From Arthrobacter sp. UKPF54-2 (GTDB taxonomy: Bacteria; Actinomycetota; Actinomycetes; Actinomycetales; Micrococcaceae), in NCBI RefSeq assembly GCF_007858535.1, contig NZ_CP040174.1:3224001-3288000 (forward strand): a stretch of 64,000 nt of DNA, read 5' to 3'. Under the pieces are notes generated by a model. That model made no database searches. It saw nothing but the letters and a program-made list of their open reading frames with translations, and had not been told where the DNA came from. Position 1 is the stretch's first letter; every line of letters starts with the position of its first letter. The translations under genes were made by a program, and so were the position numbers. Positions 30,142 through 40,500 of this stretch are shown here, in pieces.

Positions 30142-31080
30142 TTATTCGCCGGGCTCTTTACGGGCCAGATAGGCCTCGACGGCGGCGCCGAGCGCGTCGG
30201 CGTTGGGGAGCTGGTCGTTCTCGTCGGCGAGCAGCGAGCGGCGCACCGTCCCCTCGGCCTTCTCGTCGTACCGGGTTTCCAGGCGGGAGACGACCTGCTG
30301 GACCTCCTCGGAGGCGTCGATCTGTTCGGCGATCTGCCGGCCGACTTCCCGGCCGGCTTCGCGGAGCCGGTCAGTGGGAAGCATCAGCGAGGTCGCCGCG
30401 CCCAGGTATTCCAGCCCGGCGACGGCGGCCGTCGGGTATTCGGCCTCGGCCAGGTAATGCGGCACGTGGATGACGTAGCCGGCGATGTTCCGGCCCGCCT
30501 CGACCAGGCGCAGCTCCAGGATGTGGCCGACGGCGGCCGGCACCTCGACGGTGGGCTTCCAGACCGAGATCCCCTCGATCAGTTCCGGCCTGTTGCCGTG
30601 CACGGTGACCCCGACCGGGCGGGTGTGCGGCACCGGCATCGGGATGGAGTGGATCCAGGCCGCCAGATTGACGTCAAGTTCCTCCACGATGCCGACCACG
30701 GCGCGGGCGAAGCGCTCCCACTGCAGGTCCGGTTCGAACCCGGCCAGCAGCAGGAACGGCTTGCCCAGCCCGTCCTGCATCCGGTACAGGGCCAGGCGCG
30801 GGGCCTGGTAGTCCTGCAGGTGGTCCTCGACGAAGCTGACCTGCGGCCGCCGGGAGCGGTAGTCGATCAGCTGGTCGGCGTCGAACTCGGCTATGAGCTC
30901 GGACTCCAGGGTGTCCAGCAGTTCCGCGGTGATCTGCTTGACGACGTGGCCGGCGTCGGCGAAGCCGGTGAAGCCCATCAGCAGGTTGAGCCCGCGCAGC
31001 TCGGGACTGCGGAACAGCGCGTCATCACGGACGTACAGAGTCTGGGGGTCCAGCAGGGAGCCTGAAATCCGTTCCATCAC
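30142..31080 (-). CDS. PAC2 family protein (proteasome assembly chaperone-like)
   Basis: This is a 312-residue PAC2-superfamily protein. The conserved core runs from LLMGFTGFADAGHVVKQITAELL through LIDYRSRRPQVSF to the P-rich turn AWIHSIPMPVPHTRPVGVTVHGN. Eukaryotic PAC2 helps proteasome assembly; most actinobacterial members have unknown roles, and Arthrobacter does have proteasome genes, but none are in this window. The C-terminal 70 residues (EAGREVGRQIAEQIDAS to YLARKEPGE) are helical. The start is either GTG at 31080 or the next codon, ATG at 31077; an AAAGGA site 7 bases upstream favours 31080. Confidence 0.85.
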   Translation of the reverse strand: MMERISGSLLDPQTLYVRDDALFRSPELRGLNLLMGFTGFADAGHVVKQITAELLDTLESELIAEFDADQLIDYRSRRPQVSFVEDHLQDYQAPRLALYRMQDGLGKPFLLLAGFEPDLQWERFARAVVGIVEELDVNLAAWIHSIPMPVPHTRPVGVTVHGNRPELIEGISVWKPTVEVPAAVGHILELRLVEAGRNIAGYVIHVPHYLAEAEYPTAAVAGLEYLGAATSLMLPTDRLREAGREVGRQIAEQIDASEEVQQVVSRLETRYDEKAEGTVRRSLLADENDQLPNADALGAAVEAYLARKEPGE

Positions 31081-31383
31081 GGCATGTTCCTTTCGCAGTA
31101 GCAGGTGGTGGGGCGGCGGAGCCGGAGGGCGCGGCGGCCCACGGGCCGTGCCGATACCAGCTACAACGCCCTGCCTGCCGGGGTAATTCCTGCCGCGACT
31201 GTGGGCCAGCTCTCATTAAATTGAACTTCGGCGCCGGGGAGAGACTACGATCGGAGCTGGCCTTATAGATGGCCTTGCAGACACCGGATCGCGTGCAATG
31301 CCGACGGTGGCTCAGGTACCCGTGGCAGGGCGCCGAACATGCAGTTCCTGCCGAAATATCACAGAGAATTGAGGACTGTCCTC
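31081..31383. other. Intergenic region between the PAC2 gene and leucyl aminopeptidase
   Basis: These 303 bases separate divergent genes and hold no convincing small gene. A weak promoter-like pair for the aminopeptidase gene is TTGAAC (about 31220) and TACGAT (about 31247), but the 19-base spacing is not ideal. The GAGGACTGTCCTC palindrome just before the GTG start includes the ribosome-binding site, so a hairpin there could limit initiation. Confidence 0.4.
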
Positions 31384-32910
31384 GTGGTCAAGAATACCGA
31401 AGTCAAACTGAGTGCCATCGCCGGAGACTTGAAGAAGTCGCCGTCCGACGCCCTCGTCGTCGGCGTGGGACAGGGCACCGACGGCCCCGTGCTGCTGGAG
31501 AACCCGCTCTCGGCCAAGGCTGCCGAGGCGCTGGCCGAGTCCCTGGCCGTTCTTGGCCTCACCGGTGCCGCCGACCAAGCGCACCGCCTCCCCGGCCTGC
31601 CCGAGGCCGGCGCGACCGTGCTGGTCCTCGCCGGCGTCGGCAAGGTCGCCGCCGGCGCCCCGCTCTCCGAGGAAGCACTGCGCCGGGCGGCCGGCTCCGC
31701 CGTGCGCCAACTCGCCGGCGTCGCCACCGTCACCCTCGCACTGCCGACGCCGAGCCTGGCCGCCGTCGCGGCCGTCGCCGAAGGCGCCGCGATGGGCGCC
31801 TACTCCTTCACCGAGTACCGCACCGCCAAGGACGGCATCAAGGACCCGGTCAAGAATGTCCGCATCCTCACCGACTTCGCCGCGGACAAGGCACTGGCGC
31901 CCGTGCTCGAGCGCGCCTCCCTGATCGGCAAGGCCGTCAACGCCACCCGCACGCTGGTCAACCAGCCGCCGAGCCACCTGTACCCCGAGTCGTTCGCCGA
32001 CGCCGCCAAGGACCTGGCCAAGGGCCTGCCCGTCAAGGTGACCGTCTGGGACGAGAAGCGCCTGGAGAAGGACGGCTTCGGCGGCATCCTCGGCGTCGGC
32101 AAGGGCTCCACCCGCCAGCCGCGCCTGGTCAAGGTCGAGTACGCCCCGGCCAAAGCCACCGCCAAGATCGCGCTTGTGGGCAAGGGCATCACCTTCGACA
32201 CCGGCGGAATCTCGCTGAAGCCGCACCTGGGCATGGGCGACATGAAGTCGGACATGGCCGGCGCCGCCGTCGTCCTCAACACCGTCCTGGCCCTCGCCGA
32301 ACTGGGCCTGCCGGTCAAGGCCACCGCGTGGCTGTGCATCGCGGAGAACATGCCCTCCGGCGCGGCCCAGCGTCCTGCCGACGTCATGACCATCTTCGGC
32401 GGCAAGACCGTCGAGGTGCTGAACACCGACGCCGAGGGCCGCCTGGTGATGGCCGACGGCATCGTCGCCGCGAGCCAGGAGTACCCGGACGCGATCATCG
32501 ACGTCGCCACCCTCACCGGCGCGCAGCTGATCGCCCTCGGCGACCGCACCGCCGGCGTGATGGGCTCCGATTCGGTCACCGGCGCGATCAAGGCCGCCGC
32601 GGACCGCGCCGGCGAGCTGGTCTGGCCGATGCCGCTGCCCGAGGAACTGCGTCCCAGCCTGGACTCGCAGGTCGCCGACATCGCCAACATCGGCGAACGG
32701 CACGGCGGCATGATGACCGCTGCCGTATTCCTGCGCGAATTCGTCGGCAAGGGCAAGGACGGCGAGCAGATCCCGTGGGCCCACATCGACATCGCCGGAC
32801 CGTCCTTCAACAACGGCAGCCCGTACGGCTACAACCACAAGCAGGGAACCGGCTGCACGGTGCGCACCCTGGTGGCCTATGTCGAGGACCTTCTCTCCAC
32901 GGCCGTCTAG
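31384..32910 (+). CDS. pepA: Leucyl aminopeptidase (M17)
   Basis: This 508-residue cytosolic M17 aminopeptidase removes N-terminal residues from peptides with a two-metal centre and usually forms hexamers. The C-terminal catalytic domain shows the metal-binding KGITFDTGGISLKP, the DMKSDMAGAA segment with metal ligands, and the family signature NTDAEGRLVMAD. The N-terminal 180 residues form the regulatory macro-like domain. I start it at GTG 31384, preceded by GAGGA with 8 bases spacing, instead of the first ATG in frame 15 codons earlier. A very stable hairpin follows the stop. It matches mycobacterial pepB in the conserved pepB-E2-lipB-lipA-glnA order. Confidence 0.93.
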   Translation: MVKNTEVKLSAIAGDLKKSPSDALVVGVGQGTDGPVLLENPLSAKAAEALAESLAVLGLTGAADQAHRLPGLPEAGATVLVLAGVGKVAAGAPLSEEALRRAAGSAVRQLAGVATVTLALPTPSLAAVAAVAEGAAMGAYSFTEYRTAKDGIKDPVKNVRILTDFAADKALAPVLERASLIGKAVNATRTLVNQPPSHLYPESFADAAKDLAKGLPVKVTVWDEKRLEKDGFGGILGVGKGSTRQPRLVKVEYAPAKATAKIALVGKGITFDTGGISLKPHLGMGDMKSDMAGAAVVLNTVLALAELGLPVKATAWLCIAENMPSGAAQRPADVMTIFGGKTVEVLNTDAEGRLVMADGIVAASQEYPDAIIDVATLTGAQLIALGDRTAGVMGSDSVTGAIKAAADRAGELVWPMPLPEELRPSLDSQVADIANIGERHGGMMTAAVFLREFVGKGKDGEQIPWAHIDIAGPSFNNGSPYGYNHKQGTGCTVRTLVAYVEDLLSTAV

Positions 32911-32917
32911 CCGGAAC

Positions 32918-32961
32918 CGCGGCCTTGTGGCCGGGGCTGATACCCCGGCCACAAGGCCGCG
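32918..32961 (+). terminator. Hairpin terminator after leucyl aminopeptidase
   Basis: A perfect 19-bp GC-rich stem with a 6-base loop (CTGATA) begins 8 bases after the stop. There is no U tract afterwards (TGACACTGG), so it may stop transcription poorly by itself or act mainly to protect the 3' end. Confidence 0.75.
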
Positions 32962-33173
32962 TGACACTGGACACAAGCGCTCCACAAACGCCACGGCAAG
33001 GTGGAGCATGTATTAGTGGTTCGCTAAGGTGAACCGTAGTTTCACAGCAATGAGCTTCACAGAAGTAATTCCAAACGAAAGGGAACCGGCCTGCTGGCAT
33101 AATCGCGGCAGAGAAGTTCCAAGACCAGATGATGCGTGTTCTCGTGTCATCGTTCACGCGAGGGAGCGTTTTA

Positions 33174-34559
33174 GTGGCCGATCAGGCAACTGCGCAAGAA
33201 TTCGACATCCTGGTACTCGGTGGCGGCAGCGGCGGCTACGCAACTGCGCTCCGCGCCGTCCAGCTCGGCCTTACGGTCGGCCTCATCGAAAAGGGAAAGC
33301 TCGGCGGCACCTGCCTGCACAACGGCTGCATCCCCACCAAGGCCCTGCTGCACTCCGCCGAACTGGCCGACCACGCCCGTGATTCCGCCAAGTACGGCGT
33401 CAACGTGACCCTGGACAGCATCGACATCAACGCCGTCAACGCGTACAAGGACGGCATCATTGCCGGCAAGTTCAAGGGCCTCCAGGGACTCATCAAGGGC
33501 AAAAAGGGCATCACCGTCATTGAGGGCGAGGGCAAGCTCCAGGGCACCGACACCGTCGTCGTGAACGGCACCGCGTACAAGGGCAAGAACATTGTCCTCG
33601 CGACCGGCTCCTACTCCCGCACCCTGCCCGGCCTCGAAATCGGCGGCAAGGTCATCACCTCCGACGAAGCCCTCACCATGGACTTCATCCCGAAGAGCGC
33701 CATCATCCTCGGCGGCGGCGTGATCGGCGTCGAGTTCGCCTCAGTCTGGAAGTCCTTCGGCGTCGACGTCACCATCGTTGAAGGCCTGCCGTCCCTCGTC
33801 CCAAACGAGGACGCGACGATCGTCAAGAACTTCGAGCGCGCCTTCAAGAAGCGCGGCATCAAGTTCTCCACCGGCGTCTTCTTTCAGGGCGTCGAGCAGA
33901 ACGACGACGGCGTCAAGGTCACCCTCGTCGACGGCAAGACCTTCGAAGCCGACCTTATGCTGGTCGCCGTCGGCCGCGGCCCCGTCACGGCCAACCTCGG
34001 CTACGAAGAGGCCGGGCTGACGATCGACCGCGGCTTTGTCATCACCAACGAGCGCCTGCACACCGGCGTCGGCAACATCTACGCCGTGGGCGACATCGTC
34101 CCGGGCGTCCAGCTCGCCCACCGCGGCTACCAGCAGGGTATCTTCGTGGCCGAGGAAATCGCCGGCCTCAAGCCCGTGGTCGTGGAGGACGTCAACATCC
34201 CCAAGGTCACCTACTCCGAGCCGGAGATCGCCACCGTGGGCTACACCGAGAAGGCTGCCAAGGCCAAGTTCGGCGACGACCAGATCGAGACCCAGGAATA
34301 CAACCTCGCCGGCAACGGCAAGAGCTCCATCCTGGGCACGTCCGGCATCGTGAAGCTGGTCCGCCAGAAGGACGGCCCCGTCGTCGGCGTCCACATGATC
34401 GGCGCCCGCATGGGCGAGCAGATCGGCGAGGCCCAGCTGATCGTGAACTGGGAAGCCTACCCGGAGGACGTGGCCCAGCTGGTGCACGCCCACCCGACCC
34501 AGAACGAGTCGCTCGGCGAAGCCCACCTCGCCCTGGCCGGGAAGCCCCTGCACGGCTAA
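33174..34559 (+). CDS. lpdA: Dihydrolipoyl dehydrogenase (E3)
   Basis: This 461-residue flavoprotein reoxidises the dihydrolipoyl groups of 2-oxoacid dehydrogenase complexes with NAD+. The FAD motif LVLGGGSGGYATALRA is at 13-28, the redox-active disulfide is Cys47/Cys52 (GGTCLHNGCIPTK), the NAD motif is IILGGGVIGVEFAS, and the catalytic His-Glu pair is in HAHPTQNESLGEAH near the end. I start it at GTG 33174 after an AGGGAG site 7 bases upstream. It is 121 bases upstream of the E2 gene on the same strand, with a hairpin between them, so the two may share transcripts at different levels. Confidence 0.95.
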   Translation: MADQATAQEFDILVLGGGSGGYATALRAVQLGLTVGLIEKGKLGGTCLHNGCIPTKALLHSAELADHARDSAKYGVNVTLDSIDINAVNAYKDGIIAGKFKGLQGLIKGKKGITVIEGEGKLQGTDTVVVNGTAYKGKNIVLATGSYSRTLPGLEIGGKVITSDEALTMDFIPKSAIILGGGVIGVEFASVWKSFGVDVTIVEGLPSLVPNEDATIVKNFERAFKKRGIKFSTGVFFQGVEQNDDGVKVTLVDGKTFEADLMLVAVGRGPVTANLGYEEAGLTIDRGFVITNERLHTGVGNIYAVGDIVPGVQLAHRGYQQGIFVAEEIAGLKPVVVEDVNIPKVTYSEPEIATVGYTEKAAKAKFGDDQIETQEYNLAGNGKSSILGTSGIVKLVRQKDGPVVGVHMIGARMGEQIGEAQLIVNWEAYPEDVAQLVHAHPTQNESLGEAHLALAGKPLHG

Positions 34560-34587
34560 CAGCCCGCACCACCGCAAGATCACCGTG

Positions 34588-34624
34588 CTTAGTGCATCCG
34601 GCCGGAAAAGCCGGGTGCACTAAG
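34588..34624 (+). terminator. Hairpin between lpdA and sucB
   Basis: A 15-bp stem with one G-T pair (arms starting CTTAGTGCA and ending TGCACTAAG) encloses a 7-base loop. No T run follows. It could be a partial terminator or an mRNA processing/stability element that sets the lpdA:sucB ratio. Confidence 0.6.
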
Positions 34625-34680
34625 CTCGAACCAGGCAGCAACCATCCGCACCAAAGATCAATAAGGAGAACGGGGACGAC

Positions 34681-36438
34681 ATGTCTGAATCCGTTAACTT
34701 GCCCGCCCTCGGTGAGAGCGTCACCGAAGGAACCGTCACCCGCTGGCTCAAGCAGGTCGGTGACCGGGTAGAGGTGGACGAGCCCCTGCTCGAAGTTTCC
34801 ACCGACAAAGTAGACACCGAGATCCCCTCTCCGATCGCCGGCGTGATCGAGGAAATCCTCGTCGCCGAAGACGAGACCGCCGAGGTCGGCGCACCGCTGG
34901 TGCGCATCGGCGACGGCTCCGGCTCCGGCTCTGCCGAATCAGCTGCCCCGGCCGCCGAGGAAGCCCCCGCTGCCGAAGCTCCGGCCGAGACCCCCGCCGG
35001 CACGGAGGCTCCCGCCCCCGAAGACGAGACCCCGGCAGCTGCCGAGACCCCGGCCGCCGCCCCCGCCGGCGAGGGCCACGAAGTGACCCTTCCCGCCCTG
35101 GGCGAGAGCGTCACCGAAGGCACCGTCACACGCTGGCTGAAGAGCATCGGCGACACCGTCGAGGTGGACGAGCCGCTGCTGGAAGTCTCCACCGACAAGG
35201 TCGACACCGAAATCCCCTCGCCGGTCGCCGGCACCCTGCAGGAAATCCGCGTCGCCGAAGACGAGACGGCCGAGGTCGGTTCCGTCCTCGCCGTGATCGG
35301 CTCCGGCGCCGCCGCCCCGGCACCCGCACCGGCACCCGAGGCTCCCAAGCAGGAAGCTCCGAAGCAGGAAGCCCCGGCTCCGGCCGAGGCACCCAAGCAG
35401 GAGGCTCCCAAGCAGGAAGCCCCAAAGCAGGAAGCCCCGGCTCCGGCCGAAGCACCCAAGCAGGAGGCTCCCAAGCAGGAAGCAGCCCCGGCCGCTCCCG
35501 CAGGCGCGGCTGAGTCCGGCTACGTCACTCCCCTGGTCCGCAAGCTCGCCAACCAGCAGGGTGTGGACATCTCCTCGCTGACCGGCACCGGCGTCGGCGG
35601 CCGCATCCGCAAGCAGGACGTGCTGGCCGCAGCCGAAGCCAAGGCAGCCCCCGCCCCGGCTGCTGCCTCCGCCCCGTCCGCTGCCCCGGCCGCGGCGTCG
35701 GCTGAACTGTCCTCGCTGCGCGGCACCGTGCAGAAGGCCCCGCGCATCCGCCAGGTCATTGCCCGCCGCATGCGCGAGTCGCTGGACATCTCCACCCAGC
35801 TGACCCAGGTCCACGAGGTGGACATGACCAAGGTCGCCAAGCTGCGCGCCAAGGCCAAGAACTCCTTCCAAGCGCAGAACGGCTCCAAGCTGACTTTCCT
35901 GCCCTTCATCGCCAAGGCCGTCGCCGAAGCCCTGAAGCAGCACCCGAAGGTCAACGCCTCCTACGACGAGGACAAGCAGGAGATCACCTACCACAACGCC
36001 GAGCACCTGGCGATTGCCGTAGACACCGACAAGGGCCTGCTGGTTCCGGTCATCGCCGACGCCGGCAACCTGAACCTGGCCGGCCTGGCCGGCAAGATCG
36101 CCGACGTCGCCGACCGCACCCGCAACGGCAAGATCGGCCCGGACGAGCTCTCCGGCGGCACCTTCAGCATCACCAACATCGGTTCCGTGGGCGCCCTCTT
36201 CGACACCCCGATCATCAACCAGCCGCAGGTCGCCATCCTCGGCACCGGCGCGATCGTCAAGCGCGCCGTCGTGGTCTCCGACGAGAACGGCGACGACTCG
36301 ATCGCGATCCGTTCGATGATGTACCTCTCCCTGACGTACGACCACCGCTTGGTGGACGGCGCCGACGCAGGACGCTTCCTGCAGACGCTGAAGGCACGCC
36401 TTGAGGAAGGCGCCTTCGAAGCCGACCTCGGCCTCTAG
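34681..36438 (+). CDS. sucB: Dihydrolipoamide acyltransferase (E2) of 2-oxoacid dehydrogenase
   Basis: This 585-residue E2 carries two lipoyl domains (about 1-77 and 135-210) with the lipoylated lysines Lys43 and Lys173 (STDK in both). A flexible Ala/Pro/Lys/Glu linker with KQEAP repeats follows (about 219-270), then a peripheral-subunit-binding domain ([30 protein letters not shown], about 280-320), and a catalytic core ending with the active-site motif YDHRLVDG. Databases usually name it SucB, but in mycobacteria and corynebacteria the orthologue (DlaT/AceF type) is the E2 of pyruvate dehydrogenase, also used by the 2-oxoglutarate complex, and that role is likely here. Lipoate genes lie 8 kb downstream. 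Confidence 0.93.
   Translation: MSESVNLPALGESVTEGTVTRWLKQVGDRVEVDEPLLEVSTDKVDTEIPSPIAGVIEEILVAEDETAEVGAPLVRIGDGSGSGSAESAAPAAEEAPAAEAPAETPAGTEAPAPEDETPAAAETPAAAPAGEGHEVTLPALGESVTEGTVTRWLKSIGDTVEVDEPLLEVSTDKVDTEIPSPVAGTLQEIRVAEDETAEVGSVLAVIGSGAAAPAPAPAPEAPKQEAPKQEAPAPAEAPKQEAPKQEAPKQEAPAPAEAPKQEAPKQEAAPAAPAGAAESGYVTPLVRKLANQQGVDISSLTGTGVGGRIRKQDVLAAAEAKAAPAPAAASAPSAAPAAASAELSSLRGTVQKAPRIRQVIARRMRESLDISTQLTQVHEVDMTKVAKLRAKAKNSFQAQNGSKLTFLPFIAKAVAEALKQHPKVNASYDEDKQEITYHNAEHLAIAVDTDKGLLVPVIADAGNLNLAGLAGKIADVADRTRNGKIGPDELSGGTFSITNIGSVGALFDTPIINQPQVAILGTGAIVKRAVVVSDENGDDSIAIRSMMYLSLTYDHRLVDGADAGRFLQTLKARLEEGAFEADLGL
35337..35485 (+). repeat. In-frame KQEAP repeat array in the E2 linker
   Basis: Copies of a short unit encoding (A/P)PKQEA recur seven times, in groups separated by PAPAEA blocks. 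The larger block (two to three KQEAP units plus PAPAEA) is itself repeated. Such linkers let lipoyl domains swing between active sites. Confidence 0.8.
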
Positions 36439-36463
36439 GCTGCGGCCCACCGCGAGGTGAGCG

Positions 36464-36495
36464 AAGGGCACCTTCCCGTCAGGGAAGGTGCCCTT
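36464..36495 (+). terminator. Terminator after sucB
   Basis: A perfect 14-bp stem (AAGGGCACCTTCCC) with the tetraloop GTCA begins 25 bases after the sucB stop. The tail (AGCAATTTGCGG) is only weakly T-rich. Confidence 0.8.
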
Positions 36496-36532
36496 AGCAA
36501 TTTGCGGACACTTTGTCGCTAAGCTAGGTCCC

Positions 36533-36883
36533 ATGAACATCGTCTATAACATCATGGTCTTCCTGCACATCATCGGCGCCGCCATGATTGTCGGTATCTG
36601 GATTGCCCAGATGAAGAAACCCACCGTGCACCCCCGCCAGTTCGACGGCGCCGCCCTGCAGATCATCACCGGCATTGTAATGATGGGCCTCATCCCGGCC
36701 CTGAACATGGAGGCGAACTACTTCAAGCTGGGCATCAAGTTCTCGATCGCCCTCGCCGTGGTGGTCCTCGCGTTCATCGGCAGCCGCAAGTACAAGAAGG
36801 ACGAACCCGTCAGCAAGGGCCTCGCGCACAGCGTCGGCGGCCTTGCCCTGCTCAACGTGGCCATCGCCACCCTCTGGCAGTAG
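36533..36883 (+). CDS. Small integral membrane protein
   Basis: This 116-residue protein consists of four hydrophobic helices (about 4-26, 40-58, 66-84 and 97-115) with short loops. KPTVHPRQFDG joins helices 1 and 2, and SRKYKKDEPVSKG joins 3 and 4. The positive residues suggest those loops are cytoplasmic at the 3-4 turn. I do not recognise a functional family beyond conserved actinobacterial membrane proteins next to the E2 gene. The ATG at 36533 clears the sucB terminator, and an AGG-like site precedes it weakly. A hairpin at 36899-36935 ends the unit. Confidence 0.75.
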   Translation: MNIVYNIMVFLHIIGAAMIVGIWIAQMKKPTVHPRQFDGAALQIITGIVMMGLIPALNMEANYFKLGIKFSIALAVVVLAFIGSRKYKKDEPVSKGLAHSVGGLALLNVAIATLWQ

Positions 36884-36898
36884 TTCCGCCCGCCACAG

Positions 36899-36935
36899 CG
36901 ACGGCGACGCACCCCGCGCGGGTGCGTCGCCGTCG
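36899..36935 (+). terminator. Terminator after the small membrane protein
   Basis: A perfect 16-bp stem (CGACGGCGACGCACCC) with a 5-base loop starts 15 bases after the stop and is followed by TCGTTAAG. Confidence 0.78.
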
Positions 36936-37085
36936 TCGTTAAGCCTGTCCCGACCGGAATATGGCGAGGCGGTCCTCTGAGAGCGGACACCGGGTGCGGC
37001 CGCGGGCCAGACTCCCTAGGATGGGGAACGGCAGGATCCCGCCTACCTGGCCGGATCGCTGATTCAACGACGCTGAGGAGTGGAC

Positions 37086-37514
37086 ATGGCAACAACACGC
37101 ACCGCACACACTGTATGGAACGGCGACTTGATGTCGGGGGCGGGCAACACCACCCTGGACAGCTCCGGGCTCGGCAACTTCGACGTGACCTGGAAGGCAC
37201 GCGCCGAAGCGGCCGAGGGCAAGACCAGCCCGGAGGAACTGATCGCCGCGGCGCACTCGGCCTGTTTCTCGATGGCCTTCAGCCACGCGCTGGCCCAGGC
37301 CGGCCACACCCCGGAGGAAGTCAACACCAAGGCCGACGTCACGTTCGAGCCCGGCACCGGCATCACCGGCAGCCACCTCACGCTGAACGCCCGCGTGCCC
37401 GGCATCTCCGAAGAGGATTTCCAGCGCATCGCTGAGGAAGCCAAGACCGGCTGCCCGGTTTCCGCGGCCCTGACCGGCATCAAGATCACCTTGGACGCCA
37501 CGCTGTCCGCTTAG
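37086..37514 (+). CDS. OsmC family peroxiredoxin-like protein
   Basis: This 142-residue protein is an OsmC/Ohr family member that reduces organic or inorganic hydroperoxides with a pair of cysteines. Both are present: AHSACFSMAFSH (about residue 59) and KTGCPVSAAL (about residue 123). The N-terminal TAHTVWNGDLMSG and the PEELIAAAHSAC segment place it in the OsmC branch rather than Ohr. The ATG at 37086 follows GAGGAG by 5 bases; an in-frame GTG two codons earlier is less likely. It ends at a terminator shared with the convergent tricorn gene. Confidence 0.9.
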   Translation: MATTRTAHTVWNGDLMSGAGNTTLDSSGLGNFDVTWKARAEAAEGKTSPEELIAAAHSACFSMAFSHALAQAGHTPEEVNTKADVTFEPGTGITGSHLTLNARVPGISEEDFQRIAEEAKTGCPVSAALTGIKITLDATLSA

Positions 37515-37536
37515 CAGCCAGCCCCCCCAGGGACGC

Positions 37537-37577
37537 CGAAGGCCCCCGCACCGGATTTCCCGGGGCGGGGGCCTTCG
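37537..37577. terminator. Bidirectional terminator between osmC and the tricorn protease gene
   Basis: A perfect 13-bp stem (CGAAGGCCCCCGC) with a 15-base loop lies in the 72-base gap between the convergent stops, so it can serve both strands. Confidence 0.75.
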
Positions 37578-37586
37578 TGATGTGCG

Positions 37587-40500
37587 CTAGTTTCCCTGCC
37601 GGCGGGCCGGCAACGGGGCCGGACGCACCGTGCGGTAGCCCTCGCGGAGCGGCGGGCGGTCGGTGGGAAGCTCCTGGATCATTTCCTTGAGGGCGCCGAT
37701 GCCGTATTCCAGCTGCGGGTCCGCGCCGGCGGCGTAGGCGTGCGGCGGGAAGGCGACCTCGATGTCGGGGGCCACACCATGGTTTTCGACGCCCCAGCCC
37801 ACACCGCCGGTGAACCAGGTGGCGTAGCGGGGCTGGGTGACTCCGGTGCCGTCCGCGAGGGCGAAGCGGTTGTCGATGCCGACGACGCCGCCCCAGGTCC
37901 GGGTGCCGATGACCGGCCCGATCCCGCGGAGTTTGGACACCTGGGTGATGATGTCGCCGTCGGAGCCGGCAAATTCGTCGGTGAGGATGATGACCGGCCC
38001 GCGCGGGGCATGGTGCGGGTACGTACGCGGCCGCTCGCCGCGCGGCATGCTCCAGCCGGTGACCTTGCGGCCGATCAGCTCGGCCACGAGCTGCGAGGTG
38101 TGGCCGCCGCGGTTGCGGCGGACGTCCACAATCAGGCCGTCGAGCGAGGTTTCGGTGTCCAGGTCGCGGTGCAACTGGGCCCAGCCATTGGCCATCATGT
38201 CCGGGATGTGCAGGTACCCAAAGGTCCCGTGCGAGGCCTCCCGCACCGTGCGGCGGTTGGATGCGACCCATTCCTGGTAGCGCAGCCGTTCCTCGTCCTT
38301 CACCGGCACGACGGCGACACGGCGCTGCTTCCCTGCCTGGTCACCGTGTCCGACGCCGTTGCGCAGGGTCAGTTCGACGGCGCGGCCGGCGGCTCCGGCC
38401 AGCTGAACGGCCGGGGTGAGAGCCTCGGAGAGTTCGACGCCGTCGATGGCCAGCAGGACATCGCCGACCCGGGCGTCCGCCCCGGGCCGGGTCAGCGGCG
38501 AGGTCGCGAGCGGGTCCGAGGATTCACCGGCCAGGATGCGGGTGATTTCCCAGCCCTCGCCGTTGAAGGCGAGGTCCGCACCGAGGCGGCCCTGGCCGTT
38601 GCTGCCGTTCTCCGTCACCAGTGCCGGACGGACGTAAGCGTGTGAGGTGCCCAGCTCGCCGTGGAGCTCCCAGAGCAGGTCCACGAGGTCATCGTGCGAG
38701 CCGAGGCGTTCCACGATCGGCCGGTAGCGGGCATGCACGGAGTCCCAATCCTGGCCGGCCATGTCCTCGGTCCAGAAGAAATCGCGCTGCAGGCGCCAGG
38801 CCTCGTCGAAGGCCTGCCCCCAGACGCTGACCGGATCCAGTCGGACCCGGATGCGGTTCAGATCGACCTTAACCAGCTGCCCGGAGTCCTCATCAGCCTT
38901 GGCTGCGGCCGGTGAGACGCGGATCTGCTTGTCCTGGACGAGGACAACCTTTTCGCCGTCGCCGGTGAGCCGGTAGCTGTCCAGGGCCTCGACGATCGTG
39001 GAGGTGCGGCGCTTGGCCAGGTCGAAGCGGACCAGGCTCGGGGCCGCGTTCTTGTCCTCCAGCGTGGCCCGGCCCTCCCCCGTCACGCCAGCCAGCTCGT
39101 GGTCGAGCCAGAGCAGCGCACCGGCGGTGGCGGAGAGGTCGGAGTAGTTGCCCTGCGGGACCGGGACGTTGATCACGCGGTGCGCCAGCCCCTCGGCGTC
39201 GACCCTGACCGACACCGCATCCTCGGTGCCGGCCGTCTCGGCGGCGCCGGCGGAGTCTGCGCCATCGCCGGGGAGGGCAATGCTCGGCCCGAACGGGGAC
39301 GGGGTGTCGGCGGCCAGGGCGACGAGGTAGGGCTTGATCGGGCTCGGGAAGGACAGGTCGAAAGAGTGTCCGTCGTAGACCGGGTCGAAACTGCGGTTGG
39401 AAAGGAAGGCAAGGAACTTGCCGTCGGGGGTGAAGGCGGGCGACTCGTCCCGGAACCGGCCGTCGGTGACGTCGATGATCACGGGCCGGGCGGGAGTCTC
39501 CCCCGTGCCCGTTTCAGCCGGGCCTGTTCCGGCCGCGATCCCGGCAAGCCGGAGCCGGGTGCGGGAACCGAAGGAGGTGACCGGCTCGGCCCAGCCCAGC
39601 CACGCCGAGTCCGGCGACCAGCTGAAGCCGTCGATGCTGCCCTCGCCGATGCTGCTCAGCACAGAAAGGGCGCCGGTGCGGGTGTCCGCGAGGTAGACGT
39701 CGCCGAAGGAGGTGCCGACGGCGACCCAGTTGCCGTCCGGGCTGGCCTCCAGGGCGCTGGCGCGGCTCGGCTTCGGGAAGTCGATCCGGGTGAGCTGCGC
39801 GGCGGCATGCGCTGCGCCGTCCCGGGACCCGCCGTCGTGGACCGTCGCGTCCGTGGCGGCGCCGTCGGCGGCGTCACCGTTGTGGGCGTGGCCGTCAGAG
39901 TCCGTGGCGGTGGCGGCCGCGTCCGGCCGGGTCAGGGCTGCGGCGGAGACGGGACGGGGCAGCGGCGTGCCGCTGTCCCCGTCGTGCCCGGCCCTGGCGG
40001 CAGCCGCCGGGGCGGTTGCCGGGCCGCCGTGCACGGGGGCCGCGATGGCCTTCAGGTAGAGGGCTTCGGCTCCCCCGTGGTCCGCGACGTAGGCGATCCG
40101 GCCGGCGCCGAACGGGCGGGGCAGGCGTGCGCGGACGCCGGCGGTGGCCTCCACAATGCGCGAGGGGCCGTCCTTGTGCCGCAGCCAGTGCAGGGTGCCG
40201 TGGGCTTCCACCGCGCTGGCGTCGCCGGTGTGGTCCGGGATGACGTCGCCCAGGTGGCGGGAGGGCTTCAGCGCGGTGGAGCGCCGGGCCTGCGAGGCCG
40301 AGCCCAGGGTGATGTCGAGCTTGACCGCGTCCGCGTCGGGGCCGGCCAGCAGCCAGAGTTCACCGGCGGATTCGAAGACCACCCGTTCACCGTCCGTGGC
40401 GGCATGCCGGACGTAGAAGTCCTCGTGATCCGTGTGGCGGCGCAGGTCCGTGCCGTTGGGCAGCACCGAGTACAGGTTGCCGTAGCCCTCGTGGTCGGAA

